The position numbers and the translations under genes were made by a program. A DNA stretch of 64,000 nucleotides from Ahaetulla prasina. Taxonomy: Eukaryota > Chordata > Lepidosauria > Squamata > Colubridae. Location of the stretch: positions 6,543,959-6,607,958 of the forward strand of contig NC_080543.1 of assembly GCF_028640845.1 (NCBI RefSeq), written 5' to 3'. The notes beneath the pieces are model-generated. The model had not been told where the DNA came from. It searched no databases and worked only from the letters and a program-made list of their open reading frames with translations. Position 1 is the stretch's first letter. Every line of letters starts with the position of its first letter. Of the stretch, positions 1 to 10,005 are shown piece by piece.

Positions 1-64
1 TGGGGATTTTGCAATATCCTTCCCCCAGGAGTGGGGAGGGTATGGAGATTTTGCAGTATCCTTG
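1..64 (+). repeat. Partial 41-bp minisatellite of a hAT-like element
   Basis: About one and a half units of the GGAGTGGGGTGGGAATGG / GATTTTGCAGTATCCTTCCC repeat that recurs at 12.9-14.5, 22.0-22.4 and 37.5-38.0 kb. The element is cut by the window edge, so its type and length here cannot be judged. Confidence 0.8.
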
Positions 65-226
65 CATGCCCCCCCACACCCCGTTTTGGGTCTGGAAAGC
101 CCTCTCCACCAACCTGGAAGCCAAAATAGGGTGCGGGAGGAGCTGGAGCGCATGCGCAAAGCTGGCTGAGGAACTCTGGGAGTTGAAGTCCACAAGTCTT
201 AAAGGGACCAAGGTTGGAGACCCCTG
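65..226 (+). mobile_element. hAT-type MITE, right half of the palindromic family
   Basis: The stretch from 157 to 226 carries the motif GGGAGTTGAAGTCCACAAG followed by AAGGTTGGAGACCCCTG, the right arm of the palindromic MITE seen intact at 19554-19689 and 34678-34813. The left arm is absent; the sequence between 65 and 156 is not recognised. Confidence 0.6.
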
Positions 227-263
227 GCCTAAACTATTGGGTGTAAAAGCTGGAAGATAGTCA

Positions 264-757
264 ACCTATGGCTTTGGGCCTGGGTACTTACGGGACCGCC
301 TGCTGTTACCTCATGCCTCCCACCGTCCCGTACGCTCTCACAGAGAGGGACTTCTCAGGGTGCCGTCCGCCAAACAATGTCGGCTGGCGGCCCCCAGGGG
401 AAGATCCTTCTCTGTGGGGGCTCCTACTCTTTGGAATGAACTTCCCCCTGGTTTACGCCAAATACCTGACCTTCGGACCTTTCGCCGCGAATTGAAAACA
501 TATTTGTTTATTCGCGCAGGACTAGCTTAAACTTTTTAAACTGTTTAGTTTTTAAATTTTAAATTCTATTTATGTTTTAAATTGGGGTTTTTAGATTTTA
601 AATATTTTAATTTCTCGGCCGATTGTGTAATAAGTTTCTTAATTTAGTTTTTAAATTGTATATTGTGTATGTTTTTTAGCCTGGCTGTACACCGCCCTGA
701 GTCCTTCGGGAGAAGGGCGGTCTAGAAATTCAATAAATAATAATAATAATAATAATA
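264..757 (+). pseudogene. L2-type LINE: end of reverse transcriptase ORF and 3' tail
   Basis: The frame from about 278 to 531 reads the C-terminal end of a non-LTR reverse transcriptase, with PGYLRDRLLLP, the SHREGLLRVPSAKQ stretch, FSVGAPTLWNELPP and a final LKTYLFIRAGLA before a stop. This layout matches the L2-clade C-terminus (family knowledge). The 3' UTR is AT-rich and ends in a hairpin, CCGCCCTGAGTCCTTCGGG then AGAAGGGCGG (about 692-720), followed by an AATAAT tail. The element is strongly 5'-truncated, so it is a dead fragment. A second copy lies on the minus strand at 57905-58400. Confidence 0.75.
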
Positions 758-1369
758 ACCTATATTAAGGTAAAAGAAGCAAACAGGACACGGGTCGTTC
801 CTCACCTTCTCTTTCATCCTGTCTCTGCGTCACTGACTTGAAAAAAAAATATATATGGGTAATTACGCTGACTTGCATCGATTTTTTTTTACACTCCCCC
901 TCCCAAGAGGATTGATTACGGAGTCTGGGCAGAGGCTTTTAATGATTGAGAACAGGATAAAAGTGCCAACAGGATCGCAGTTTCAAGAGTCACCTTTAAG
1001 GAAGACACTCAAGCACAGCAGCATCCCCCGTATCCCTACTTGTCTCCTCTCTTCCTTGTTTTGAAAATTAAAGCTTTTCCCCGAGACAGGTGATGGCTCT
1101 TCCACCCTCCTCTGCCAAATGAGGTAATGCCTTGAAAGCAGATTCTTACAGCAAACCAGAAAAACAAAACCCGAGAACAGCAAAAGAGCAGATCCAGCGA
1201 TATTCCTAATTTCTGCTCCAGTAACGTTCAGCAGACCATCACATTCCTCGTTCATCTACACGGCAATATATATATATATATCATCACAAAACGATTGCAG
1301 TGGAGTTTTAAGGGAGGAAGGGACTTAATCGTAGTTTTCAGAACTCTTCGCTGTTTTTCACCAATATAG
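758..1369. other. No recognised feature
   Basis: AT-rich sequence with short poly-A/T and TA runs (a (TA) run near 1267-1282). Short open frames on both strands show no family features. Nothing supports a gene here. Confidence 0.5.
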
Positions 1370-1600
1370 AATAACAACAGAGTTGGAAGGGACCTTGGAG
1401 GTCTTCTAGTCCAACCCCCTGCTTAGGCAGGAAATCTTATACCATTTCAGACAAATGGTTATCCAACATCTTCTTTAAAACGTCCAGTGTTGTAGCATTC
1501 ACAACTTCTGGAGGCAAGTTGTTTCACTGATTAATTGTTCTCACTGTCGGGAAATTTCTCCTTAGTTCTAATTTTTCCCATAGGCTAAAAACAAGACCCT
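1370..1600 (-). mobile_element. CR1 LINE, 3' end fragment
   Basis: The stretch starting AGAGTTGGAAGGGACCTTGG is the reverse complement of the CR1 3' end seen in full at 24453-25068. It covers the 3' UTR and the last codons of the ORF (reverse complement of the WNDLPAEVVNAPTLE region), with many differences. Confidence 0.8.
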
Positions 1601-1611
1601 ATTTCATATTT

Positions 1612-1725
1612 TCTTTTCCAGGTGGCCATTTGCTTAATAGACTGTGGGAATGCTGTAAACGTACTTTATCTTGATTTCTGCAAAGCATTTAATCAAGACC
1701 ACAGGAAGAAGCTGGTAAAAATATT
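1612..1725 (+). pseudogene. CR1-like reverse transcriptase fragment (motif A region)
   Basis: The plus strand reads NAVNVLYLDFCKAFNQDHRKKL, which resembles the YLDFSKAFD catalytic block of CR1 reverse transcriptases. The first catalytic aspartate of the block is present; the second is replaced by asparagine. About 35 codons are recognisable. It may belong to a different copy from the minus-strand CR1 end beside it. Confidence 0.6.
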
Positions 1726-2064
1726 GGCGGGGTAATATTTCTATTAAAATAAATGCCACTATGGTCACTTAAAAAACAAACGAACACTGTACTCCGAGAG
1801 AGATCATCGCTGTTTTCGAACTAAGCCGTTAATTTTGGTGCCTTGGGATCTGATCCCAAATCTTGGTATTGAACATTTGATGAATGGCTTTAATAAAGAG
1901 GAAATCTTTATCAAATCTGCAAGTGATAGAGAATGGAGTGGGATGGCTAATAGCTTAGAAGACAGCAATACAATTTGGAATGGTGTTGATAAATTGGAGA
2001 ACTTGGGAGGGAGGGAGGAAGGAAGAAAACACAAGTAAAATTCAAGAGATATTATCCATCAGTA

Positions 2065-3013
2065 AGGAAGTCCTCAACTTACAACCGTTCATTTAGTGAC
2101 TGTTCGAAGTTGCAACATCCCTGGAAAAAATGCTAATGAAGTCATGAAGGTTTTTCATACTTATGACCGTGGCAGCATCCCCAATGTTGTGACGCAGGCT
2201 CAAGTAGGTAGTAATAAACTTACTCCGTGAAAAAACAAAGTTTATTCAAACAGCTGGGAATTACTTCATTCCCAGCGTCCTTCAACTCAAAGTAAAACAA
2301 ATGCCTCCAAACACAAATTCCTCAGTTATCTCACAGACCTTGGTCCAGTTAGGTAAACTGCCAAAGGCCCTTCCTGGCAAACGTCCAGAAGCCACAAAAA
2401 CAAAGACATACACGAAGCAGAGGACGAAGCAGAAGACGCAGCTACAACGTTGTTTTCTGGCAAAGCCCAAACGTCATTGCTGGTCTGTTTTAAGCCTTAT
2501 GGGAGGGGCCAATCATCTCTTGGCCCTACTCCTGAGTTGTCCTCTCTGCTTGAGCTGCTCTTGCCTTCTGGCAGCTCTTCTCATGCGTGCATTAGGAACA
2601 GGCTCCTCCTGTTCCTCTGCCTCACTGCTACCAGTCTCTGGAGGCTCTGGAGTCCGCACTTCACTTCCCGATGGCCCTGGCCTCACCTCAGCCTCATCGC
2701 TGTCTGACTCCGTTGCCAGCTCCGTAGGCTGCCGACGGACCACAACATCCAAGGACATGTTATCAAACGTCAGACACTTGGCAATGGACTCATATTTATG
2801 ATGGTTGCAGTATCTCAGGGTCATTTTTGGGTGACCTTCTGACCAGCAAAGTCAATGGGGGTGGAAGCCAGATTCACTTAATAGCTGTGTTACTAACTTA
2901 ACGCCTGCCAGTGATTCACTTAACAGCCGGGGCAAGGAAGGTTGTAAAATGGGACAAAGCTCATCTCAGCTAAGCTGCCTCGCTTAGTAATGGAAATTTT
3001 GGTCTCTATCGTA
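2065..3013 (+). mobile_element. TA-flanked MITE (AGTCCTCGACTTAC family), split by an LTR
   Basis: Left part 2065-2184 begins AAGTCCTCAACTTACAACCG; the right part, 2748 to about 3013, carries the typical GATTCACTTAA and TCGCTTAG motifs. The LTR at 2185-2747 interrupts it. At least a dozen relatives occur in the window. The best copies are flanked by TA and have CAGGTAGTCCTCGACTTA ends, which suggests a Tc1/mariner-type MITE. Confidence 0.7.
2185..2747 (-). mobile_element. Solo LTR, family 1 (Gypsy- or ERV-like), minus orientation
   Basis: It starts TGTTGTGACGC and ends GACCACAACA, so it has TG...CA ends, and is flanked by CCCAA and TCCAA (4 of 5 matching), fitting a 5-bp target duplication. 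It aligns by eye with the LTRs at 26937-27953 and 38461-39070. On the minus strand an acidic frame with the EEQEEPVP motif is open and ends in a basic tail. No internal retroelement sequence flanks it, so it is a solo LTR. Gypsy versus endogenous retrovirus cannot be decided from the LTR alone. Confidence 0.75.
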
Positions 3014-3139
3014 CGTTGATTACCTGTATCACCGTAACCGGGAAACCGATACCCTCTTCACACATTCAGGACCATAGCCTGGGTTTATAACCAGGTCTTT
3101 TAGGCCTTCTGAATTTCGGACTATTGTAGACTGACATTT

Positions 3140-3497
3140 AAGGGATGCGGTGGCTTAATGGCTAAGACGCTGAGCTTGTTGATCGAAAGGTCAGCAGTTC
3201 AGCGGTTCGAATCCCTGGTGCTGCCGTGTAACGGGGTGAGCTCCCGTGACTTGTCCCAGCTTCTGCCAACCTAGCAGTTCGAAAGCAGGTAAAAAAATGC
3301 CAGTAGAAAAATAGGGACCACCTTTGGTGGGAAGGGAACAGCGCTCCGTGCGCCTTTGGCATTGAGTCATGCCGGCCACATGACCACGGAGACGTCTTCA
3401 GACAGCGCTGGCTCTTCGGCTTTGAAACGGAGATGAGCACTGCCCCCTAGAGTCAGGAACGACTAGCACAGATGTTCGAGGGGAACCTTTACCTTTG
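3140..3497 (+). mobile_element. Sauria-type SINE, tRNA-derived head and BovB-like tail
   Basis: The head has tRNA-like promoter boxes (TGGCTTAATGGCTAAG; GGTTCGAATCC). The body carries GGGGTGAGCTCCCGT, CCAACCTAGCAGTTCGAAAG and GGCCACATGACC, and the tail ends GGAACCTTTACCTTTG. This layout fits Sauria SINEs of squamates, whose 3' end is shared with BovB. Probable target duplication ACTGACATTT / ACTAGCATTT (8 of 10). Confidence 0.8.
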
Positions 3498-3513
3498 ACT
3501 AGCATTTCTCTCC

Positions 3514-3876
3514 TTCTCCTACCCTCAAAACGACGCTATAGAGCACTGCACACCAGAACAACTAGACATAAGAACAGTTTTTTCCCGAAGGCCATCACTC
3601 TGCTAAACAAATAATTCCCTCAACACTGTCAGACTATTTACTGAATCTGCACTACTATTAATCTTCTCATAGTTCCCATCACCAATCTCTTTCCACTTAT
3701 GACTGTATGACTATAACTTGTTGCTGGCAATCCTTATGATTTATATTGATATATTGACCATCAATTGTGTTGTAAATGTTGTACCTTGATGAACGTATCT
3801 TTTCTTTTATGTACACTGAGAGCATATGCCCCAAGACAAATTCCTTGTGTGTCCAATCACACTTGGCCAATAAAAA
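3514..3876 (+). mobile_element. Rex1/L3-type LINE 3' end with microsatellite tail
   Basis: It begins at the LLP-x-RRY codons that end the reverse transcriptase ORF, continues with the HTRTTRHKNSFFP-like stretch, then a 3' UTR ending TGTGTCCAATCACACTTGG, CCAATAAA. The same end occurs at 31.6-33.2, 50.5 and 56.5 kb. Clade assignment (Rex1, L2 or the snake CR1-L3 group) is uncertain. Confidence 0.7.
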
Positions 3877-3965
3877 ATTCTATTCTATTCTATTCTATTC
3901 TATTCTATTCTATTCTATTCTATTCTATTCTATTCTATTCTATTCTATTCTATTCTATTCTATTC
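3877..3965 (+). repeat. (ATTCT)n microsatellite at LINE tail
   Basis: About 17 uninterrupted ATTCT units start directly after the CCAATAAAAA end of the preceding LINE, so the array looks seeded by its tail. Confidence 0.95.
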
Positions 3966-4039
3966 AGAAGATCTGAACACTCTCAAAAAAGGGCTCATAA
4001 AATCTCAATCCCTTTTACCGAATTTAGAGTCAAATTAAC

Positions 4040-4865
4040 AGAGTTGAGAGGGACCTTGGAGGTCTTCTAGTGCAACCCTCTGCCCAGGCAGGAAATCCTA
4101 CACCACTTCAGACAAATGGTTATCCAACATCTTCTTAAAAAACTTCTAGTGTTGGAGCATTCACAACTTCTGGTAGTAAGCTGTTCCACTGGTGAATTGT
4201 TTTCACCATCGGGAAATTTCTCCTTAGTTCTAAGTTCATTTCCACCCATTGCTTCTTGTCCTGCCCTCAGGTGCTTTGGAGAATAGTTTGACTCCCTCTT
4301 CTTTGTGGCAGCCCCTGAGATATTGGAAGACTGCTATCATGCCTCCCCTAGTCCTTCTTTTCATTAAACTAGACATGCCCAGTTCCTGCAGCTTGTCGAT
4401 CAAAAGGTCTGCAGCTCAGCGGTTCGAATCCCTAGTGCTGCCGTGTAACGGGGTGAGCTCCTGTTACTTGTCCCAGCTTCTGCCAACCTAGCAGTTTCGA
4501 AAGCACGTAAAAAATACAAATAGAAAAAATAGGGACCACCTTTGGTGGGAAGGGAAGAGCGTTCTGTGCGCCTTTGGCGTTGAGTCATGCTGGCCACATG
4601 ACCACGGAGACGTCTTCGGACAGCGCTGGCTCTTCGGGTTTGAAACGGAGATGAGCACCGCCCCCTAGAGTCGGGAACGACTAGCATGTATGTGCGAGGG
4701 CAACCTTTACTTTTACCCAGTTCCAGCAACCATTCTTCATATGTTTTATCCTCCAGTCCCCTCATCATCTTTGTTGCTTTCCTCTGCACTCTTTCTAGAG
4801 TCTTCACATCTTTTTTACATCGTGGCAACCAATTTACTCCATCCAATCTTGGCTGAACCCTAAAC
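4040..4865 (-). pseudogene. CR1 LINE 3' part, interrupted by a SINE
   Basis: The CR1 3' UTR and ORF end run on the minus strand from 4040 to 4390 and resume at 4716. The minus strand reads parts of the C-terminal reverse transcriptase, including CKKDVKTLERVQRKATKMMRGLE near 4770-4830. A SINE at 4391-4715 splits it, leaving the CR1 sequence CCAGTTCCTGCA on both sides. The 5' end is truncated. Confidence 0.85.
4391..4715 (+). mobile_element. Sauria-type SINE, 5'-truncated, inserted in CR1
   Basis: It starts inside the head at GCTTGTCGATC and ends with an ACTTTTA tail. Flanks are CCCAGTTCCTGCA (4378-4390) and CCCAGTTCCAGCA (4716-4728), a 13-bp target duplication with one mismatch, so this SINE is younger than the CR1 copy. 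Confidence 0.9.
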
Positions 4866-5285
4866 GTGTATGATCCTTAAAGGTAACAAAGCTTATTACA
4901 CCAAACTTTCTCCCTGCCTGGCTTACCTTCGGCAGTGATCTGGTTGTTGTTTTTTTACAACTCCAACCACCCACAACAAGGGTCCCCCGGCAGCCATTCT
5001 AGCGTGGTACAAACCCAGATCTGTTCGCCAGCAGGCTTCCCATGGCTGGATGCCCGGTTTTTTTGGGAAACCCCTCAGGGCAGCTATCAAACCCAGACCA
5101 CCCTCGCGCTCCCTGGCTGGCATGCGAAAGGTTCCTCTGGCTTTCTCAATTCAGCCCCGTCGTCTCTTGGAATAAGGTTGGAGAAAGAAACAGCAACCAA
5201 AGGATTTGCATGCCAGGCAGGTAATTACGGAATCTGTAAAATTACAGTGATTAGGCTGCCTTGAGAAGGACCGTTCCAAGCATCT
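4866..5285. other. No recognised feature
   Basis: Non-repetitive looking sequence; the frame at 4935-5264 shows no domain and no codon pattern that persuades me. A TAATTA-containing patch near 5221-5250 is noted only as unassigned. Confidence 0.5.
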
Positions 5286-6431
5286 TAGGGGGAGGGAGAG
5301 AGAGGGAGAGGGAGGGAGGGAGGGAAAGAAAAGAGGGAAAGAGAAAGGGGGAAAGGGGGAGAGAAAGAGGAAGAGGGGGAGAGAGAGAGAGGAAGAGGGA
5401 GAGAGAAAGGGAGGGAGAGAGAGAAAGATAGAGAGAAAGAGGGAGAGAAAGGAGAAAGAGGGAGAGAGATGGGGAGAGGAGAGAGGAGAGAGAAAGGAGA
5501 GAGAAAGGGGAAAGGAAGAGAGAGAGAGAAAGAGGGAGAAAGGGGAAAGGAAGAGAGAGAAAGAGAGAGGGGGAGAGAAAGAGAGAGAGAAGGGGGGAGA
5601 GAAGGGGGGAGAGAGAAAGAAAAGAGGGAGAGAGAAAGAGAGAGAGAGGGAGAGAGAAAAAGAAAGGGGAAAGAGAGGGAGAGAGAGAAAGGGAGAGAAA
5701 GAGAGGAGAGAAAGAGAGAGAGGAGAGAGAGAAAGAAAAGAAGGAGAGAGAAAGAGAGAGAGGGGGAGAGAGAAAGAGAAAGAAGGAAAGAGATGGAGAG
5801 AGAGAAAGGGAGGAGATAAAGAGGGAGATAGAAAGGAAGAGAGAGAGAAAGAGAAAGAGGAGAAAGGGAGAGAGAGGGAGGGAGGGAGAGAGAAAGAAAA
5901 GAGGGAGAGAGAAAGAGAGAGAGAGGGAGAAAGAGAAAGGGGAAAAGAGAGGAGAGAGAGAAAGGGAGAGAAAGAGGAGATAGAGAAAGAGAGAGAGAGA
6001 GGGGAGAGAGAGAGAAAGAAGGAGAGAGAAAGAGAGAGAGAGAAAGAGAAAGGGGAAAGGGATGGAGAGAGAGAAAGGGGAGATAAAGAGGAGAGAGAAA
6101 GGGAGAGAGAGAGAGAGAAAGAGGAGAAAGGGAGAGAGAGGGAGGAGGAGAGAAAGAAAAGAGGGAGAGAGAAAGAGAAAGGGGAAAGACAGAGAGAGAG
6201 AAAGGGAGAGAAAGAGGAGAGAGAGAAGAGAGAGAGGAGAAAGGGGGAGAGAGAGAGGGGGAGAGAGAGAAAGAGAAAGAGAGAAAGGAGAGAGAGGGAG
6301 AGAGACAGGGGGAGAGAGAGGGGAGAGAGAGGGAGGGAGAGGAGAGAGAGAAGGAGAAAGAGAAAGAGGGAGAGAGAGATGGAGAAAGGGGGAAAAAGAA
6401 AGGGGGAGAGTGAGAGGGAGAAAGGGGGGCA
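5286..6431. repeat. Polypurine (GA-rich) tract, 1.1 kb
   Basis: Almost pure A/G on the plus strand, built from GAGAGA, GGGA and AAAG words of irregular length. Frames of several hundred codons arise here only because the sequence lacks stop-forming combinations. Confidence 0.97.
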
Positions 6432-6949
6432 GTTTTAATTAAAACATCTGCATGACACACCCACCCTCCATTCCACCCTTTGTCGAAACTGATCTGGTCC
6501 ATGTCTCAATCCTGACAATCCGTCCATTCATCCCTCCCGAAAAATACAACAACACGGCAGGCGGGTTAAAAAGGAAGATCAGGTGGCTCATTTGGTGGAA
6601 AGCGATTGAAGGCAGAGATCTGCTTTTCTCCTGGAGATAAGAGATCATTGGGACCAATGTTAATGATCTACAACAGAAGGGGGGGGGGCGGTAGAAGAGA
6701 TGGGCCCCGCTGCAGAGAAGAGCATTTGCACAAATGTAGCCCCGCTAAAGGATCCCAGGATCAACAGATCTAGAGACCGAGCCTTCTTCCCCATGCCACG
6801 TTGGCACCAAGCATGGAGATCCGGTGTGATCCATGGATTCCAGACCACCAAAGTAGATTGCTTCTCTCTGCCTCTTTTCAAAACGGTGCTGTGTGCAAAC
6901 AAGCCCAGATTGATGAAGATAACCGACTATGATTTGCAGGAAAGCTGCA
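6432..6949. other. No recognised feature
   Basis: Mixed-composition sequence with a poly-G run at about 6679-6687. No element ends or coding motifs recognised. Confidence 0.5.
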
Positions 6950-7300
6950 CAGGTCGTCCTTGACTTACAACAGTTCCTTTAGAGACCACTCGAAGTTACC
7001 ACGGCCCCGAAAAAAAGGGACGTACGGCCGTTGGCCACACTTAGGGCCCTTGCGCCATCTCCCGATGGTCACGAGATCGAAATTCAGACGCTTGGCAACC
7101 GACTCCTTTTTATGACGGTGTCCCGGGATCACGGGATCAACTTTTGCAACCTTCTTGACGAGCCAAGCCGGTGAGGAAGCCGGATTAGTGACCGTGTTAC
7201 TAACTGAAGAACTTGCAGGGATTCACTTAATGACGACGGCAAGGAAAGTTGTAAAATGGGACAAAGCTCACGTAACAACTGTCTCGCTTAGCAGTAGAAA
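6950..7300 (+). mobile_element. TA-flanked MITE (AGTCCTCGACTTAC family)
   Basis: Begins CAGGTCGTCCTTGACTTACA and carries the family's central GGCAACCGACTC, TTTATGACGG and GATTCACTTAA motifs; the right end is decayed. Confidence 0.75.
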
Positions 7301-7376
7301 TTGTTTTTTGGGGGGGGGTGTTTCGCTGTGATCCTAAGACAAAGACCACCTGGATTTCGAGTTTAGTTGAAATTTA

Positions 7377-7833
7377 TTCTCTTCTCTTCTCTTCTCTTCT
7401 CTTCTCTTCTCTTCTCTTCTCTTCTCTTCTCTTCTCTTCTCTTCTCTTCTCTTCTCTTCTCTTCTCTTCTCTTCTCTTCTCTTCTCTTCTCTTCTCTTCT
7501 CTTCTCTTCTCTTCTCTTCTCTTCTCTTCTCTTCTCTTCCCTTCCTTTCCACTAATTCTCTTCTCTTCTCTTCTCTTCTCTTCTCTTCTCTTCTCTTCTC
7601 TTCTCTTCCCTTCCCTTCCCTTCCCTTCCCTTCCTTTCCACTAATTCTCTTCTCTTCTCTTCTCTTCTTCTTCTCTTCTCTTCTCTCTTCTCTTCTCTTC
7701 TCTTCTCTCTTCTCTTCTCTTCCCTTCCTTCCCTTCCTTCCACTAATTCTCTTCTCTTCTCTTCTCTTCTCTTCTCTTCTCTTCTCTTCTCTTCTCTTCT
7801 CTTCTCTTCTCTTCCCTTCCCTTCTCTTCTCTG
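7377..7833 (+). repeat. (TTCTC)n array with a recurring spacer
   Basis: Four blocks of TTCTC are separated by copies of CCTTTCCACTAATTC or CCTTCCACTAATTC (near 7544, 7634 and 7736), so a block plus its spacer has been duplicated as a unit. Confidence 0.95.
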
Positions 7834-8315
7834 CTATTCACTGGGCCTTCAAATGGCTCAGGGCCCCCTCTCTTTTTATATGCATTGTGCCAGGCAAGAG
7901 ATACCCGCTCCAATTAAGAAACGAAGGGCTTAAGGAGTGAACCATTTCTCCTGAAAAGGTGCCAAGAGAAATGGAAGTTCCTGTCTGCCTCCCAAATTCC
8001 CCAAGTTTCCTAATTCTCCAAGATTTGGTGGGTGGCTGTTATTTAAACCTTCATCCTCTTCACATCCTAATGAGAGTTTAGTTGCATTCCTGTTAAAGAA
8101 AAATTAAAATCCCCAAGGATGGATGAAAGCAGGAAGCGGTCTCTTGCTAAATTACTGTGAATTATAAAGTCGGTGCAAGATTTAAAGTGGTGTGTGTGTG
8201 TGTGTTCTTTGTGTGTGTGTGTGTGGTATTTTTATCTCTCTAATACCTAGGCATTTCCTTTTTTTAATTCCTCCTACCAGCCTGAGTTTAACTGCTCTCT
8301 TTCTTAAGAAGGATT
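7834..8315. other. No gene seen; short (GT)n run
   Basis: Unassigned sequence with a (GT)n stretch interrupted by TTCTTT at about 8192-8224. Confidence 0.6.
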
Positions 8316-8694
8316 TGAAAGGACAGATAATCCACAATTTACAACAATCCATTTAGTGACTGAAAAAAAATGACTTATGACCGTTTTCACACATACGACC
8401 ATTGCAGCATCCCCATGATTAAAATTCAAACCCCTTGGCCACTGACTCACAGTCATGACCGTTGCAGTGTCCCAGGGCCACGCGATAACTTTTAGTGGCC
8501 TTCTGACAAGCAACTTCAATGGGGAAGCCCGATTCACTTACCAACCATGTCATTGACTTAACAACTGCAGCGATTCACTTAACAACGGTGGCATGAAAGG
8601 TCGTACAATGGGGCAAAGTTCACTTCACCACCATCTCGCTTAGCAACAGAGATTTTTGGGGATCAGCTGTGGACGTGAAGTCGAGGACTACCTG
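8316..8694 (+). mobile_element. TA-flanked MITE (AGTCCTCGACTTAC family)
   Basis: The full body is present: ATTTAGTGACTG at the left, CACAGTCATGACCGTTGCAG in the centre, and GAAGTCGAGGACTACCTG at the right end. Confidence 0.8.
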
Positions 8695-8811
8695 CGTTGG
8701 ATGTATTTTAGAGTGGCTTTTAGACAATGTGGAATTCTTGCTTGGAACCATTTTTTGCCTCCATTGTATCCAAGGAGCAACCGGTTTTATCCTACACACC
8801 AAAACTTCCAA

Positions 8812-9025
8812 GTGATGTAGTGGTGGAGCAGTGGTTAGAGTGCAGTATTGCAGGCTAACTCTGCCGAGTGCCGGCAGTTCGATCCTGACCAGCTCAAGGT
8901 CGACTCAGCCTTCCATCCTTCCGAGGTGGGTAAAATGAGGACCCAGATTGTTTGGGGGCAAGAGGCTGATTCTGTAAACTGCTTAGAGAGGGCTGAAAAG
9001 CACTGTAAAGCAATATATAAGTCTA
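8812..9025 (+). mobile_element. MIR/CORE-type SINE
   Basis: The tRNA-derived head has GTGGAGCAGTGGTTAGAGTG and GGCAGTTCGATCCTGACC. It is followed by a core-like GGTGGGTAAAATGAGGACCC and a tail with AAAGCAATATATAAGTC. This arrangement resembles MIR-class SINEs. Confidence 0.7.
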
Positions 9026-9126
9026 AGGCCTATTGGGAAGGAGGAAGGAAGAGAGGGAGGGAGAGAGGGAGGAAGGAAGGAAGGAAGGAAGGAAGGAAGG
9101 AAGGAAGGAAGGAAGGAAGGAAGGAA
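9026..9126 (+). repeat. (GGAA)n microsatellite
   Basis: GGAAGGAA repeats follow directly on the SINE tail, so the array may have grown from that tail. Confidence 0.9.
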
Positions 9127-9159
9127 GAAGCTATGGTGGTGTAGTGGTTAGAATGTAGT

Positions 9160-9448
9160 AAAGGTATAGGTAAAGGTTCCCCTCGCACATATGTGCTAGT
9201 CGTTCCTGACTCTAGGGGGCGATGCTCATCTCCATTTCAAAGCCGAAGAGCCAGCACTGTCCGAAGACGTCTCCGTGGTCATGTGGCCGGCATGACTCAA
9301 CGCCAAAGGCGCACGGAACGCTGTTCCCTTCCCACCAAAGGTGGTCCCTATTTTTCTACTTGCATTTTTTAACCTGCTTTCGAACTGCTAGGTTGGCAGA
9401 AGCTGGGACAAATCACGGGAGCTCACCCCGTTACGCGGCACTCGGGAA
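9160..9448 (-). mobile_element. Sauria-type SINE, minus strand, head missing
   Basis: Reads as the reverse complement of the Sauria SINE: AAAGGTTCCCCTCGCACATA at the tail end, then GTCATGTGGCCGGCATGACT, ending at CGTTACGCGG. The tRNA-derived head is lost. A truncated MIR-like head (GTGTAGTGGTTAGAATG) lies at its left edge. Confidence 0.8.
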
Positions 9449-9537
9449 AGTTGGCCACGCCCACCCAATCACATTACCCTTCCCCACCAAGCCACGCCCA
9501 CAGAACCGGTAGTAACAAATTTTACGTTTCACCACTG
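9449..9537 (+). mobile_element. hAT-like element end (minisatellite family), fragment
   Basis: Contains AAGCCACGCCCACAGAACCG, then GTAGTAACAAA and CACCACTGG, matching the right end of the elements at 37374-38035 and, inverted, 21894-22513. Confidence 0.65.
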
Positions 9538-10005
9538 GTCTGTTGCCTGCGAAAGATTGTTAATTAAAAGGTTCGCTTGAACAGGTAGGAAGCCCATTTC
9601 TTTCTTTCTTTTTTTTAAAAGAAAAAAAAGCAAGAAATCTTTGCCTTTTGCGTAATAACCCTCTAGATGTTTCTGACTGCCAAGTTATGAAAAGCCGTTT
9701 AGTTCAAAGGGATTCAGTGTCGCTAATGCCAGCCTGTTCCTCTGTCTCTTTCCCGCCTTCTCAACTTTTGCCAAATTATTTTAAAAGCCACACGCATCTG
9801 GAAATGCAGAGGTTGACTTTTCCTCCGCCAAACAGGTGGCGAAAACTGGAGCATTTTCTGACAACAACGGCCTGGCGCACTGCTTGTTATGCGCCACGGA
9901 GACGAAGGTGAGCAGAACGCCACTTTTAAGCATTAAAAAAATTGTTGACAATTGTTGATCCCTCTTTTCTTGTCGTCTTCTCTTTCCTTCCCACCATTTT
10001 ACGGA
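9538..10005. other. No recognised feature
   Basis: Unassigned. A T-rich/A-rich pair near 9601-9630 could fold but is low complexity. Confidence 0.5.

Noticed and set aside
3140..3230. tRNA gene
   Set aside because: The tRNA-like promoter boxes belong to a SINE with downstream SINE body; no complete cloverleaf with acceptor stem is evident. The same applies to the heads at 10019, 15184 and 17062.
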